From NCBI RefSeq assembly GCF_000003195.3, contig NC_012871.2:54799802-54863801 (forward strand): a stretch of DNA of 64,000 bases, given 5' to 3'. The DNA comes from Sorghum bicolor (lineage: Eukaryota; Streptophyta; Magnoliopsida; Poales; Poaceae). This document shows positions 23,121 through 39,500 of this stretch, in pieces (position 1 is the stretch's first letter; the number at the start of each line of letters is the position of its first letter). The notes beneath the pieces were generated by a model. It made no database searches. It saw only the letters and a list, made by a program, of their open reading frames with translations, and had not been told where the DNA came from. Position numbers and translations under genes: made by a program.

Positions 23121-24347
23121 TGTTGATATTTGGTAACGCAATAAGGAATTGATCCGCAAGCGCCCGGATATCAGTGAGCATTTCACCCGGGAGGTTATCC
23201 CGAGTATCGTATTTATATTTTTACCACTGGGAAAAAGCGTGCATCTGACTAACCAAATCTATTGCTACTACCCTTTAGGTTACAAAGAATGTTTCTCGAT
23301 GTGAGCGATGTATAGAGAAGACTGCAACCATAGTCTCGTTCTAACCTTGGTAAGGATGATCTACTGTTCTATTGGGGAAGCTTACGGAATCTAGACACCA
23401 CAAAGGATGTTCGACCCGCACCTATAAACCTACCCGTCCTGCTAACGAGATATGGTCTGCAAAGGTAACTCAAAAATGTCACGTTCCTCGCTACTACCAC
23501 GGTCCAGCTAGTCAGTGGATATCTATGAGTAACCTAGCCCAAACACCATGTTTACGCTAGCAATGATTACTCTAAACTCAACCGGAAGAGATTAAAGTAA
23601 ACTCATAAACCAAAGAACAATAAAACAAGAACTTACTAGAAATAGAAGTCGAATTACTGAAGAATCCTAGGAGCAAGCTTCGGGTTAGGAGAACTTGATC
23701 CCTCAGGTACAACCTCGAAGTAGACACCGACAGGCCGGGCTTCCTCTGATCTACACCTCCACTCTATCTCTCTCAATCTAGTAGAAACTAGAAGATCTAA
23801 TTCTACTCACATTAGATGCTAAGCCTAAAAGAAATTTTATTTAGAGGAGAGGTATTCCTTCGAGGGCTCCTCTCAACTCTATGATGAACTTGTCTCCTCC
23901 AGGGGCCAGGGGGTCTGGTTTTATAGTCCCCTCAAGTGAATCTGGGCCATCGGATCAAAACGACATTGATTGAACGGTTATCCTTGATCCTTTAGGTCGG
24001 TGGAGCGTAATTCCCGAAGAGAGTCCTGATTGGACTCTGGGACAGGGCGGGCGCACAAGGGGGGAGGGCGGGCGCCCTGCCCCCGGGCCCGTTCGCCTTC
24101 CCGTTTGTTCCCGTGGCTTCTGGAGTCTTCTAGACGACATAAAATTGTGCGGCACATTAATATCTCTATGTAAACCCGACGTGTGGGCCTTTCTTCCGTA
24201 TTTCCTGATAACCTTCTGCAGAAATAGACAAACACCAAAACTCGTGGAATTCTGTCAGATAAAATCCTAAGTCTGGGTGTTGGTTGCATTTGGATCCTTT
24301 TCTTTATTTATTTGATGATTATATTTGGTACTTAAGGACCGTCAACA
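23121..24347 (-). repeat. E1 5' LTR (right copy)
   Basis: Partner of 2506-3732, same length (1227 bp) and ends. The minus-strand TATA box is at 23919-23925 and the GC palindrome block at about 24041-24086. Confidence 0.9.
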
Positions 24348-24352
24348 TGTCT

Positions 24353-27300
24353 CACGCAGGTGTTGGTGTAGTGGATTGGAGTCAAAGTCGGAGCTTACAT
24401 CATGATAAGCGCCTCTAGAATAAACAATCTCATCAATGATGAAGTTGCAAAGGTCACCGATGAGCCCTAGGAGTTCATCATCCTTGATTAGGTTCGTTCA
24501 CTTGTCTTTATATTCTTTCCACTACAGGAGAACAAGTTTAAGATTTTATAACATGAGGGAACTAAATTTCATCACATAAGCTAAGTTTTCATACTATGAG
24601 GGAACAAAGTGTGAAACTAACCAGATTGGGGTGTCTCGTGTAGCCACTAGTGTTACTCATCATGCAACATATGTAATATCCACAATGGTTACTTCTAGGC
24701 CTCTGCTTGAGACTCTGTGTGTTTTGCATATGGAAATAGCAAGTAATGCTATTTCCTAACGTAATTGAGTATAACGATGTAAGTTACACATACCGCACAG
24801 AGCGTCTTGATCGCCAAATTGCTCTTCAATATTGGTCAATGCCTTCCTTTATGATATTCGACATAGTGCTTGAATGCCCTATTCAAATGGTTTTATCAAT
24901 GACAACTTGTTAGTATCAAAAAGCAAAGTTTACATGTATGTATAGAAACATATATATGCAAATGAGGATTTGTATTACGTCTTGAGAATCGATATGAAGT
25001 CCTTGTATGTCACTGGAGCATAATCTGCCGAATCATAGACATGTGCCATGCTCAACCCAACATCGACCCCTACAACAATCCAGTGATTCCTGCATGAATT
25101 TAATCATTAAATAAACAAATAAGGTCTTTTGCAACAAACTAAATATATCGAACAATGCTTTTTTCGAGTATAGAGTCGAACTTACCCAAAGTGGGATGGT
25201 ATACATATCATATCATTATGTTGGAGATTCATAAGAGCTTTAGAAATCTGTGCCGCAACCATATAGGCCTTTTTGCGAATAGCTTCTTTTCGGATCACCT
25301 CTTTCTCCTCAATGGTTTTTCTAGCAGCTAGTTCTTCACCATCAAGTTTCTAGCGCTTGGGTTCGTTAAAAATTGATGAAGAGATCCAAAAAGGATCTAT
25401 ATACCTAGCTTTGAGACTTGGCGCCTACTTCACAATATATGCTTGCATTCTACAAATCACGACATGGGTCAGGTACAACAAAATCCAAAGATTTCATTCA
25501 TATTGTATTGATAGGGCAAGGACTTACACGCACCACACGTGGACTAGATTCATTTCCATCATTCTGAGGTGAAAATATTCTTGCATGTCATCAAAGTCAA
25601 ATATAATATGCCCAATTGAGCCTCCAAATGTGCCTTTAGGGAAGGTTGCATATATCTTGTTTAGTCGCGTCGACATAGCATGCAAGTACCAATCATGAAA
25701 CCTTTTCATTCCACCTAGCATGCGCTGCATGATTTGGTTTGGTAGGAAATTCTTGCCTCTTTCATATTTTTTGGGGCAATCCTCTGTCCAATTGATGGCC
25801 TCAATATTTGGATACTTCTTTGGTGGTTGGTGGAGTGTGCTAGTGTCGGGCGGCTCAGAATCACGAGCGTATTGGCTTTTAATTTGGTGCTTAGGAAGGA
25901 ACTTGTCATGAGCAAACCACTTGTCAACCGTCGAGACGTCTCTCAGTGGGACATAAACTAGCCTCGTATGGTAGGGATTCTTCTTTCGAGCCTCTGATTC
26001 AGGCGCATGCTCACCTTGTTTTTCAGAAGGCAGTCCTTGTTGTTCCTATCGTGTCTGTTGAGAAGGATCTCGCTCGCCATCAGGCCCGTGCTCGAGTGGA
26101 CAAGCCTATGACATGTCATCATGCCCTTGCTCGATATGATGAACTGGAGAACATTGTGGCATCCCTTCACTCACTTGCTCAGTGTGACGAGCTGGAGAAG
26201 TCTATTTGTCCTTAGGCACGTGGTCCCTAGGAGTTTAGGAAGAATGTGGCACCTTATCAGTCATGTGGTCACCATGAGCCGATGAATACACATCCCCACG
26301 TTGATCATCTAGCTGCATATGTACTTCACTAAGAGTGGGCGAAGAAACATTCAACACAATGTCCTTTTTGTGCCATAGGATAAACTGATTTATGACATCT
26401 CCAAGCTTAACAAGCCCCTTGGGAGTTGGGTATTCTATCTCCCAAGAAATGTAGTTGGGATTCATGGTATGCACTTTGACCCTTGTGTAGTCGTTCGAGA
26501 TGGGGTTACCATGCCAGACGCCTCTAGGAGGATGTGCCCTACCTGTTGCCACCTCAAGTACCTTGCTTGACCGGCCCGAAACCAATAGGGTGCAACTAGC
26601 TGGCTCCCGTAAGTGATCGACGGTGATTGAGGTTGTGGAGCCTTGGCTGCTACTAACATCTGAAGGGCTACAAACTAAAGCGAGTTCTCCCACTGGCTGC
26701 ATTTGCGTCCTTGGCTCCATAGACAGACCTTGCTCCGAAAGCGCCTTCGCAACTAGAGCCTTCACATGGAGCTCAACACTGGCCTCTCGATTTCTGCTAT
26801 GTTTCTTATAGATATTGCTATCCTCTCTGAATCCTTACTTCTAGGTCATCTGTTTTCCTAGACCTCTGGTGCGGCCGGTGTGCTCAGTGTTTCCGAAGCC
26901 AAGGCTCAGCTCATCCTTCTCTCTAGAAGGGGTGAATGTGCCCTTCTTCGAGTCTTCAGCATATTTTAGTATCCTTGATACTGCCTCTTTGGTGTCTAGC
27001 TCAACAAACTTAAGGTCCGATGAATCCACACTCCTCGCATATATCCATTGCTTCACATGTGTCTTCAACTTCACTAATTTTTGCATCTTTGGATCCTCTG
27101 AAGCCTCGGTCGCTGCATCCAGCTTTAGAAACTTGTCCTGCTTGCCCGGCCTAGGTGAGGGTGGTATTTGTTCTTCTTTGCCTGCTCGCTATTATGTTTG
27201 CTAATGGCCATGCTTCAGGTGAAGTCTTCTCGGCCAAGAACTACGTCCATTGATTGTGAGTTATGTTGCCAAACTCTTCGAAGGGAGTCAACCCCTTCGA

Positions 27301-28197
27301 AGCATACATCACGTTTAGATATGACCTCCAACGTTGGAATGCGTTGCCCATCATCTTGAAAGTATGTCGTCTTACCAGTTCATGAGTTCCCTCCGGCAAC
27401 CTAAAAGTGACCATCAGCCATTCATCCCGTAGCACTTGCTTTTCCCTCTCAGGTACACCATCAGGGTTACTCCACATACGGATTGCTGGGTTCATATGCT
27501 CTCTTACCAGTGCCCCGACTGCATTATGAAATCTAGAGACGTACTGTAGTGGCTCAAGGATCTCCCCATCTAGCCCGACAACTGTTATCACATAACATAC
27601 CCCCTTCTTTGGATATTTGTTTGAATGTGTTTTCCCTCATCCCCTCTTTGGTGTGGGAGTCGTGGTCGTGGTTGTGCCTTGAGGCTGTGGAGTAGAGGTC
27701 TGAATGTTAGACTCTATGGCCATTGCCTCCTCTTTCCTTTCTCGTGCTTCATCATGTTCGACAAAACGTGCCGGACGACAACATCATCTTTTCAGGGGTC
27801 TAGGAGGGAGCTACGTATAAGAGATGTCAATACTATTAGCAAAGGTAATTATATAGGATGCAAAGGCTCCATATCCCTACCTCTGATGTCAAGTCAAAAT
27901 CAGGGTCAACCTCGTCCTCTGTTGGCCTCTGTTTGGGTTCTGTTGGGTGAGGATCCTCGGGACTTACATATCCCCCGAGGATGAGCTCTCATCCTCATCC
28001 TCCTCTTCTTTGCCTTCAACAGCCTCTCCAGCTTCCTCCTCGTGAACATCCTCTTGAGTAAGCATTACATCAACATCATTTTGTAACTCTTCATCCAACT
28101 GCTCCTGAGTAAGCTGGTCCTCTATCTCTTGCCCTTCCTAGGGTGGCAACTGAGAATTTCCGAGGCCTCTGGCTGCACTGTCTGTCGACCTCGACAT
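24353..28197 (-). pseudogene. CACTA TNP1-like gene with Ulp1-like region
   Basis: Minus-strand ATG at 28197 opens with MSRSTDSAARGLGNSQLPP, followed by a TAG and then an acidic Glu/Asp-rich segment. In order follow: a Transposase_24 (Ptta/En/Spm)-type segment in 27241-27591 (LPEGTHELVRRHTFKMMG, RWRSYLN); a coiled, charged part (26841-27086); a segment in 26235-26765 with GVWHGNPISNDYTRVKVHT and FILWHKKDIVL, typical of plant CACTA proteins; a piece at 25524-25730 (GMKRFHDWY, YFHLR); and a Ulp1-like peptidase region with IPSHFG, then HWIVVGVDVG and VYDSADYAP (about 24980-25250). A GT-AG intron of about 100 bp (25086-25188) separates the last two. Several frames are broken, so it is probably inactive. 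E1 is inserted at its 3' end. Confidence 0.8.
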
Positions 28198-28239
28198 TTC
28201 GTGCTTTGTTCTAGTAGATAGAAGAAATAAAAAAATTAG

Positions 28240-31330
<3,091 letters not shown>

Positions 31331-31810
31331 TAGTCTGGGGGTAAAACTCCATCATGCATATGCCACTGCCTCAACAATTATATTATAAATAGTAGAGAAA
31401 TGTCAGTTTATAAAACTTTCCAAAAAAACCCATAGTTTCATATGTCATTCACTAACTGTTACTACTGCTAGCTTACTAAAATTGGCATCCAAATTGGCAA
31501 CATGCTATAGAATCAATAATAGTGAGTGGCATGTGATGAATTCAACAATTAATGTGCTCATTTCAGATAAAATGTCCTCAAAGTGTTCAAAATTGGCATA
31601 TGATCATCATAGGAAGTGGCAATATGCTCAGTTAACAAATAAAGAAGCATCATAGGCTTAGTTAACAAATAAAGATAGATAGATGTAGTAGAGGGAAGAG
31701 AATACAATAGTAGTAGAGATATTAGTACTAGAAGAGGAGAGGAGAGTTGGACAATAGTAGGAGAGGAAAGCAGTGGAGACTATAGGAAAGTTGCTCTATT
31801 TCATCATTGA
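31331..31810. other. CACTA spacer, no gene
   Basis: AT-rich spacer after the last higher-order unit, with fragments of the unit's purine-rich tail (GAGGAGAGGAGAG) near 31730-31760. I see no gene. Confidence 0.5.
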
Positions 31811-33644
31811 TGAAAGGTCCTAATATGGCTAGAGGGTGGGTGAATAGCCTATTTAAAAAATCTACAAACTCACTAGAGCAAGAGGTTAGTTAATAACAAA
31901 GCGAAGCTTTTTGCTCTAGCTCTAATGGGGTGTTTGCAAGCCACCTATCCAACAATTCTAGTTGATATAATCACTAGGCACACAAGAGCTATGTCACTAC
32001 TTACACTAGAAAGCTACCTAAAAGTTTCTATACAAGTAAGTAAGCTACTCTAGTTTGCGGGAAGGGATGAACCAATCAATAATATGAAGTCCAATCACCG
32101 GGAGAAATCCAATGAACAATCACAATGGAGACACACAATTTTTCTCCCGAGGTTCACGTGCTTGCCGGCACGCTACGTCCCCGTTGTGTCGACAAACACT
32201 TGGTGGTTCGGTGGCTAAGAGGTGTTGCACGAACCTCGTCCTCACTAGGACACCACAAGAACCTACCCACAAGTGAGGTAACTCAATGACACGAGCAATC
32301 CACTAATGTTGCCTTTGGCACTCCGCCGAGGTAGGCACAAACCTCTCACAATCACCGGGAGATGGCCACGAACAATCACCAACTCGTGCCAATCCTCCTC
32401 TGCTGCTCCAAGCCGTCTAGGTGGCGGCAACCACCAAGAGTAACAAGAAAACCGCAGCTAAAACGATCCCCAAGTGCTACTAGATGCAATCACTCAAGCA
32501 AATGCACTTGGAATCACTCCCAATCTCACAAAGATGTTTAATCTATGAAGGAGATGAGTGGGAGGAGTTTGCTTAGGCTCACAAGGATGTCTAGTAGTCA
32601 AGAATGCCAAGAGGTTTAGCCCCAAGCCGGCCAAACATGTATTTATAGCCCCTCAAACAAATAGAGCCGTTGGCTCTTTCACTGGGCGAAATACGGGGTC
32701 ACCGGACGCTCTTAAAGGGGCACCGGATGCTCAACACCAGCGTCCGGTGCTCTAACGTCAGCCGCGTGTCAGAGTCTAACGGTAACCTGCAGAGCACCAG
32801 ACGCTGAACAAGTTGGCACTGGACGCGTCCGGTGCACACCGGACTCATGCGCAGAGAGCTCCGCAAACTCGCAGGGTCACCGGACGCGAGCCACCGGACG
32901 CACCCTGAGCGTCCGGTGCTCACCGGACTCATGCGCAGAGAGGTTTGCAAAACCTCCTCACACCGGACGCACACCACCGGACGCTCCAAGCTGCGTTCGG
33001 TGCGTAACCCTAACCGAGTCAGGCTGCCTGCTCACCGGACGCACAAGAACAGCGTCCGGTGCTTCTGAGTCAGCGTCCTGTGAGTGTTCCTCAGCGAGAA
33101 ACACTCCCGCGACTTCTCCAAATTTCCCACCAGCGCAATAGAAAAAATGCACTTCATTTTTTCGAAAAGCGCCGAATCCCTTCTCAAAGTGTGCCAACAC
33201 CACAACGTGTGTACCAACAAGTGCACGTGTGTTAGCATTTTCACAATCATTTTCTTCGAAGGAGTTAGGTTAGCTCACTAGGTTCTAAATGCATGCGCAT
33301 GAACAATGACACCTAGTGGCACTTGATAACCGCTTAGCCAAAGAATTCCCCTCTTTATAGTACGGCTATCTATCCTAAATGTGATCACACCCTCTATGGT
33401 GTCTTGATCACCAAAGCCAAAATCCTAAGCAATACCTTTGCCTTGATCTCCATAGGGTTTTGTTTTTCTCTTTCTTCTTTTCCAAGTTGAGCACTTGATC
33501 ATCTTGTGGTTATCACCATCATCACCATGATCATCACTTGCTCCATCACTTCGCATGTACCAACCTCATTAAGTCTACACATACTTAGCATAGAGGTTAG
33601 TACTAGGGTTTCATCAATTATCCAAAACCAAACTAGGGCTTTCA
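31811..33644. mobile_element. Sirevirus solo LTR
   Basis: Begins TGAAAGGTCCTAATATGG and ends TAGGGCTTTCA. The flanks 31806-31810 and 33645-33649 are both ATTGA, a perfect 5-bp TSD. It shares the overall course and CACCGGACGC palindromes (about 32697-33080) with the LTRs of the Sirevirus at 5754-15969 but differs clearly along its length, so it comes from a related, not the same, family. The host sequence on both sides is the CACTA higher-order repeat word CATCATTGNCAAAACAAAG. Confidence 0.93.
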
Positions 33645-33649
33645 ATTGA

Positions 33650-34205
33650 CAAAACAAAGAAAAGGACATGAGAGGGAAGAGTTGGCAAAACAAAGTATAG
33701 GACAGGAGAGGAAGACCTGCATAAATGGTGGCCTCAAAAACATTTCAAAATCATCAGCTCATATTCTAAATTAATGTATGCAGTTGGACAATTTCATCAT
33801 CGGCAAAACAAATGAGAAAGTAGAGGGGAGACTTGGCCGATATGCTCCAAATGTGCCGTAAGCCGACATATCACACCATCAGATCAGGGCATCATGATAG
33901 ACAATATATCAAATAGGGAGAGAAAATAATGTATAACAGATCAAGAGATCAATTTGAGACATGTCATGTATATAGTGGCACAGATAAGCTTGGCATCAAA
34001 TAAATCAGCAAGCTTTCATATATATACTGGCACAAATAAGCTTCAAGATAAAACAACAAGCTTGCATTTATGGATTTAATTGAATCATAAGCCAGATAGT
34101 GCATCTTTTACCAGCACAAGCACAAGCACCATCCAGGGGAAACAACTAGGGTATTACCTAGAAAATAATGAGGTTCAGTGCATCTTTTACCAACACAAGC
34201 ACCAT
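33650..34205. other. CACTA spacer with short duplication
   Basis: Continuation of the degenerate repeat-derived spacer. A short duplicated word, GTGCATCTTTTACCARCACA, occurs at about 34098 and 34179. No gene seen. Confidence 0.5.
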
Positions 34206-34722
34206 CTAGGGGAGGACATACCTAGCGTAGGAGGAAGGAGGGCACCGGCGCTAGCACTAGCACCACGGCGCGAGTAGGGGAACCAGCACCATCACCAGGC
34301 ACATCGGCAATAGAAACCCTAGAACCACTGTGTAGCAGCGTGAGCATGGGCACCAGCACCGGGGAGGAGGGAGGAGGGCCGCCGGGGAAGAGGGAGGAAG
34401 GTGGCGGCGGCAGGATGAGCGCACAGGAGGTGCGGGTGTGGCGGATCAAAACCCTAGAGCTACCATGTGGCGCCGGCATGCGAGCACGGGCGCCAGCAGC
34501 GGGGAGGAGGGTGGAGGGCCGCCGGCGGGGATGAGGGAGGGAGGAGGGCCGCTGGGCTGGAGGGAGGAGGAGAGCACGGGGCGGCCGACGGAGGAGTCGG
34601 GTAGCCTGCCGGCGTCAATAGATGTAATGCGCCTAAGACTTAGACAAATTTTCTTGGCGGATGTATATATACCCGATTCATTTGTAAGGGCAGCTGGTGA
34701 GTGAGCCGCCATTACAAATACA
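34206..34722. other. GC-rich segment with CACTA subterminal-like end
   Basis: A sharply GC-rich block (about 34210-34620) with an imperfect internal duplication of about 125-165 bp: GAAACCCTAGAACCA and CAAAACCCTAGAGCTA each precede a similar GGGGAGGAGGG tract. It is followed at 34678-34722 by TTTGTAAGGGCAGCTGGTGA and CCGCCATTACAAAT, close to the CACTA subterminal words at 2022-2052. It may be a promoter or first exon, a captured gene fragment, or the relic of a second CACTA end. Frames exist on both strands but none is recognisable. Confidence 0.5.
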
Positions 34723-35124
34723 TATCTATTTATATTTTATCTTTTTTATAAAAATTTATTGACATTTATTGTATTAGATAGTTAATATATATAATAATAT
34801 ATAGCTTGGAGACATATTTATTTATAATAAAAATAGAAATTAGTCAAACCTAATCTTACTGTAATATTATCTCTTAATATACCTTAGTATTATATTAAAA
34901 TATGAGAAGTTTGTTGCTAGCTTTATTGTTTTTATTTAGATTAGGATTTCTATGAAATATTATATATCAGTTAAATGTATGCAAGTGTTCATATGACATA
35001 ACAATACATCGTGCATAAATTTTTCATAATAATTGGAGTACATAACTACAATTTCAATTTTACACGAAAAAGCATAGATATGAAACGTATATACTAAAAA
35101 GCATAGCTTGGAGTAGCTAACTTT
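34723..35124. other. AT-rich spacer
   Basis: Strongly AT-rich stretch between the GC-rich block and the tandem repeat. I see no gene or repeat terminus. Confidence 0.4.
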
Positions 35125-36385
35125 TTCAGATGGTAAAATGGCCTATGTATGAAACATATATCTTGATGAGTTATAATAACCTTGTAGTCAAAGGTTTTCT
35201 GGCTGAGGTCATTAAGTGCCTCGTTTGACCAAGTCAAGTCTTCGATTTTCAGAAGATGTGAACAGAGTTTACCGAACCTTTTTCAAATGTTGAAATGGTC
35301 CATGTATGAAATGTAGGTTTTGATGAGTTTACCACTCTTGTACTCAAAAGTTTTTCATATGGGGTCATTTAGTGCCTTGTTCGACCATGTTTGACCAAGT
35401 CAACTATTGGATTTTCACAGAAAGGCACTTTGACCAAACCCTAGATGGTCTCAACTAGAAAAATCATAAATACAAAGTTTGTCAATCACATCAAGATTTA
35501 CATTTATTGTACTGGTCAACTTTTCATTTGACAGAGTTAGGACCGGTCAAATCTTTAATTTCCAAATTTTGATAGCAACGTGCAAGTTTTCAACACCCTA
35601 GATGGCCACAACATGAATAGTCATGAATACCAAGTTTGTTCCACTCATCAATATCTATATTTTATATATAGACCATTTTTCCATTGGAGAATGTTTTATG
35701 AAAGTGTAGTTCAAAATCCACAGTCTCGCGTATTGTTTCATGAAGTCTATGTGAGATTCAAGATTTTGTGGATATAGTCTACCAAACCTTTTCCAGATGG
35801 TAAAATGGCCTATGTATGAAATGTATATCTTGATGAGTTATAACAACCTTGTATTCAAAGGTTTTCCGGCTGAGGTCATTAAGTGCCTTGTTTGACCATG
35901 TTTGACCAAGTCAAGTATTGGGTTTTCAAAACATGTGAAGAGAGTTTATCAAACATTTTTTAGATGATGAAATGTTCCATGTATGAAATGTAGGTTTCGA
36001 TGAGTTCTAACACTCTTGTATTCAAAAGTTTTTCATATGGGGTCATTTAGTGCCTCATTCAACCACGTTGGACCAAATCTACTATTGGATTTTAATAGAA
36101 AGGCACTTTGACCGAACCCTAGATGGTCTCAACTAGAAAAATGATAAATAAAAAGTTTGTCAATCACATCAAGATCTACATTTATTGTACTGATCAACTT
36201 TTCATTTGATAGAGTTTGCACCGGTCGAATCTTGAATTTCAAAATTTTGATAGCAACGTCTGAGTTTTCGACACCCTAGACAGCACCAACATGAAAAGTC
36301 ATGAATACCAAGTTTGTTCCACTCATCAATATCTACATTTAATATATAGACCATTTTTCCATTGGAGAAAGTTTTATGATAAATA
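35125..36385. repeat. Two-copy tandem repeat between TNP1 and TNP2
   Basis: Copies of about 0.6 kb at about 35125-35705 and 35790-36385. Both run from AGATGGTAAAATGGCCTATG to CCATTTTTCCATTGGAGAA, with scattered differences. Each holds smaller internal repeats around GTTTGACCAAGTCAA and TTTTTCATATGGGGTCATTT. Probably an intergenic or intronic CACTA repeat; no protein is predicted. Confidence 0.8.
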
Positions 36386-36462
36386 TCAAGTAGTCTCACA
36401 AAGTAGTCTCACAAACATACATAAATATATAAGTCCGACTCACACTCATACACAACAGGTAG

Positions 36463-36466
36463 TTTT

Positions 36467-36497
<31 letters not shown>

Positions 36498-36503
36498 CAC
36501 ACA
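36463..36503. repeat. (CA)n microsatellite
   Basis: About 40 bp of near-perfect CA repeat, just beyond the 3' end of the TNP2-like gene. Confidence 0.9.
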
Positions 36504-36513
36504 CTTATTCAAA

Positions 36514-39500
36514 CTAGCTAGGACCCGCTGTAACAACTTTTGCCTTGCCACCTTTTTGTTCCCATGGCATTAGGTTTTTGGGTAGGTTTCTTTCCTCAAC
36601 ACTGATTTTCCTACAAAAGTGAGAAAACAAATGCATCTCTTCGTAGTTATTATGAGCTTCAACATCAACTCCGACATGGTGCTGTTTCCCAGGGACAACC
36701 ACATGCATTATCTTCTTCCTCGGGGGGCGGATACTTAGCGGGTCTGGCAAATAGAAAACTTGTGCGACACTTCAAGCGAGCACCCAAGGGTCATCTTGGT
36801 ATCCTATGTTCTGTAGGTCCAGGACTGTCAACCCAATCTCATTTACATTGTGTTGCTTGATCCAGCGACATCGAAACAGGGCCATCTTTGGATCCCTTCT
36901 ATACTCAAGCTCTCATATATCTTCAATTATGCCAAAGTAAGGGACCTTTATCCCGTGCCTGTCGACCGCCTCACATCGAACACCATTATTCTGGTTCACA
37001 CTTTTACTATCCTTTGTGTGGGTGTAGTATGTGTACCGATTGATTTCATAAGCGTTCCAAGATATCACTTGTCTCGATGCTTGCCAACTTACTAATGATA
37101 ATCAAATCTACACTTTCTCCAGGCGGTATGTTCTAGTCCTTTAGCCATGAAATCAGGCGTTGCTTGTGCTGTTTCATGACCCAATCATCTGAACGACCAT
37201 TCCTCTCCTCCATAATGATAGCCAAGTGTTCATCAACGTATAGTTGCATCAGTTTTGTGCTCTGCAAGACACAGTAATGCGCTCGACTCACCTCTGTAAA
37301 ATCATTATCGATGAATGTTTTTCCACCACATGTGCCCTTCCTAGCCACCCTACCCTTGTGATGAGAATTATGATTGCCAATCCCTCTCTATACTTTCAGG
37401 AACTCTTGACAGCACTCGATGACCTCTTTAGTACTGTAACCCTCTATCATGGAGCCCTCTGGGTGTGTTCGATTATGCACGTATCAGCTTAGGACCGGCA
37501 TGATCTGCTCATAGGACCACATTTCATGCAAGTAGCAAGGTCCCAATGCCTCTATCTGATGAACCAGGTGAATCATGAGATGTACCATTATATCAAAAAA
37601 AGTAGGAGGTAAAACATCTCTAGTTTGTTCTAGGTCTCCACCATGAAATCATGTAGGTCTCTCAGCTCTTCCATGAGAATCGTCTTCTGTGAGATCTTTG
37701 ACCAGAAGTAGCACATGCGGGTGACGGCCATTTTCAAGAACGTGGCTTTATAGCACTAATTGCAATTGGTAGGTACACTGTTAGCATCATATGACAATCG
37801 TGAGCTTTGCAGTAGTGAAACGATAGGTCCTTCATCGACACTAGCTTCTTTGGGTTTGCCAAAAACCTAGTCGGCACTTTGATCTGCCTCATAAAGTTGC
37901 ATAAATCTCTCCTCTCTTCTAGGTCTAGGTTATAGGCAGCTACGGGCAGAGTGTATTTTCCATTATCCTAGCATACTGGGTGAAGCTCTGGCATCACCTT
38001 TAGTTGCTCCATGTCCCTTCGAGCTTTCAGTCCATCCTTTGACTTGTATGTGTCCATCAAGGTAGCGATGAGACTTTCGAAGACATTCTTTTGAAAGTGC
38101 ATAGAATCAATGGCATGGGGGACCTCCAATTGCGGCCAATACGACAGATACTGAAAGAAGATTGATTGTTTCTTAAAAGGTACGCCTTCGATAGGAGGTG
38201 TGCTTCTATCTCTAGTCGTTCCATCCATTTTCTTCTTTCCGTAGATGACACATATGGTTTTCACCATTTCGTACACATATTTTCCATCATGATGTCTCTT
38301 TAGAGGTCATTCTTCATACTCTAGGATGTTGCCAAAGTACTTTAAGTATAGTTTACTGCGGTACCAGTGACCTTCTTTTAAGAAATGATGATTCCCAATG
38401 TAAACACTCTTCTTGGATCCATCTAGGCACACCCACCTAGTATCATCCAGACAGACTAAGCATCCTATCTTGCCTTTGAACTGTCCAGACAAGGCAAACA
38501 ACGTGGGGTGATCGTTGATAGTCTCAATTATTATTGCCCTTATAGTGAAGGTCTCCTGTCATAATGCATCATACATCAGCTCCCCAGTCCTCCACAGTTT
38601 CTCGAATTGTTACATCACAAGCTCGAGGAACACGTCCATATCGAAGCCTGGTTGTCGAGGGCCAGAAACAAGAACAATGAGGAAAAGGTACTTTCTCTTC
38701 TGACACAACCATGTCGGGGATGTTGTACATGCTCAAGATCACTAGCCAAGTGCTGTGGTCACTGTTCGTCTCATTGAACGGATTCATTCCATTGGTGCTC
38801 AAGGCAAATCGTACATTCCTTGGGTCAAAGCTGAACAGTGGGTTGTTCATATTGAAGTCCTGCCACTGACTAGCATCGGTCGGGTGTGCAATGACATCAT
38901 CATCGATGTTGAGCTTAATGTCCCACCATGTCATGAGCGCTACTTCCTTAGGGTTAATGAAGATATGCCTCAAGCGGTCGGTCACTAGCAGGTACCACAT
39001 TACCAATGTGGGAATTTTTCTCTTCTTTGCATCGTTGCCTAATGTAGTGTCCTCTGGTGGTTGAGATTCTTGTACCACCTTTTTTGCCCCCTTCCTCTGG
39101 TGGAGGATTCTCTGCCACTGTAAAGGTCATTGTTCTTGTACCGACTGGCCCCACACCACGGACATTTGTCTAGATCTTTGAACGTATCACCACAAAAAAG
39201 GATACAGTGGTTGGGGCATGCATCTATTTTCTCAACACCCATTGACAATGGACTTATAACCTTCTTTGCATGATATGTGTTGGTGGGAACTAAGTTTGGT
39301 TGTGGCAACACCCATGATAAGAGACCCAACAGATCATTGAAACTGCAGTCAGACCAGCTGTACTTTGCCTTCAAGATGATTAGCTCAAGCACAAAATAGA
39401 GCAGTGTCCAGTGGGGTCGGACAACCCTTCTCAACACTGTACATAGTCTCCATCGATGCTTTTTTCACCCTCTCTACATTTTCTACACCTTTATTCCGCA

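Larger units (their letters stand above)
2506..24347 (-). mobile_element. E1: Athila-type LTR retrotransposon, RT-less
   Basis: Two LTRs of 1227 bp each (2506-3732 and 23121-24347) start TGTTGATATTTGG and end CCGTCAACA. The flanks 2501-2505 and 24348-24352 are both TGTCT, a perfect 5-bp TSD. On the minus strand the primer binding site at 23095-23112 resembles the tRNA-Asp type used by Athila elements, and the polypurine tract lies at 3733-3746. Without the nested Sirevirus and solo LTR the element is about 7.7 kb. It keeps gag and protease remnants but shows no reverse transcriptase or integrase. It is inserted near the 3' end of the CACTA TNP1 gene. Confidence 0.9.
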
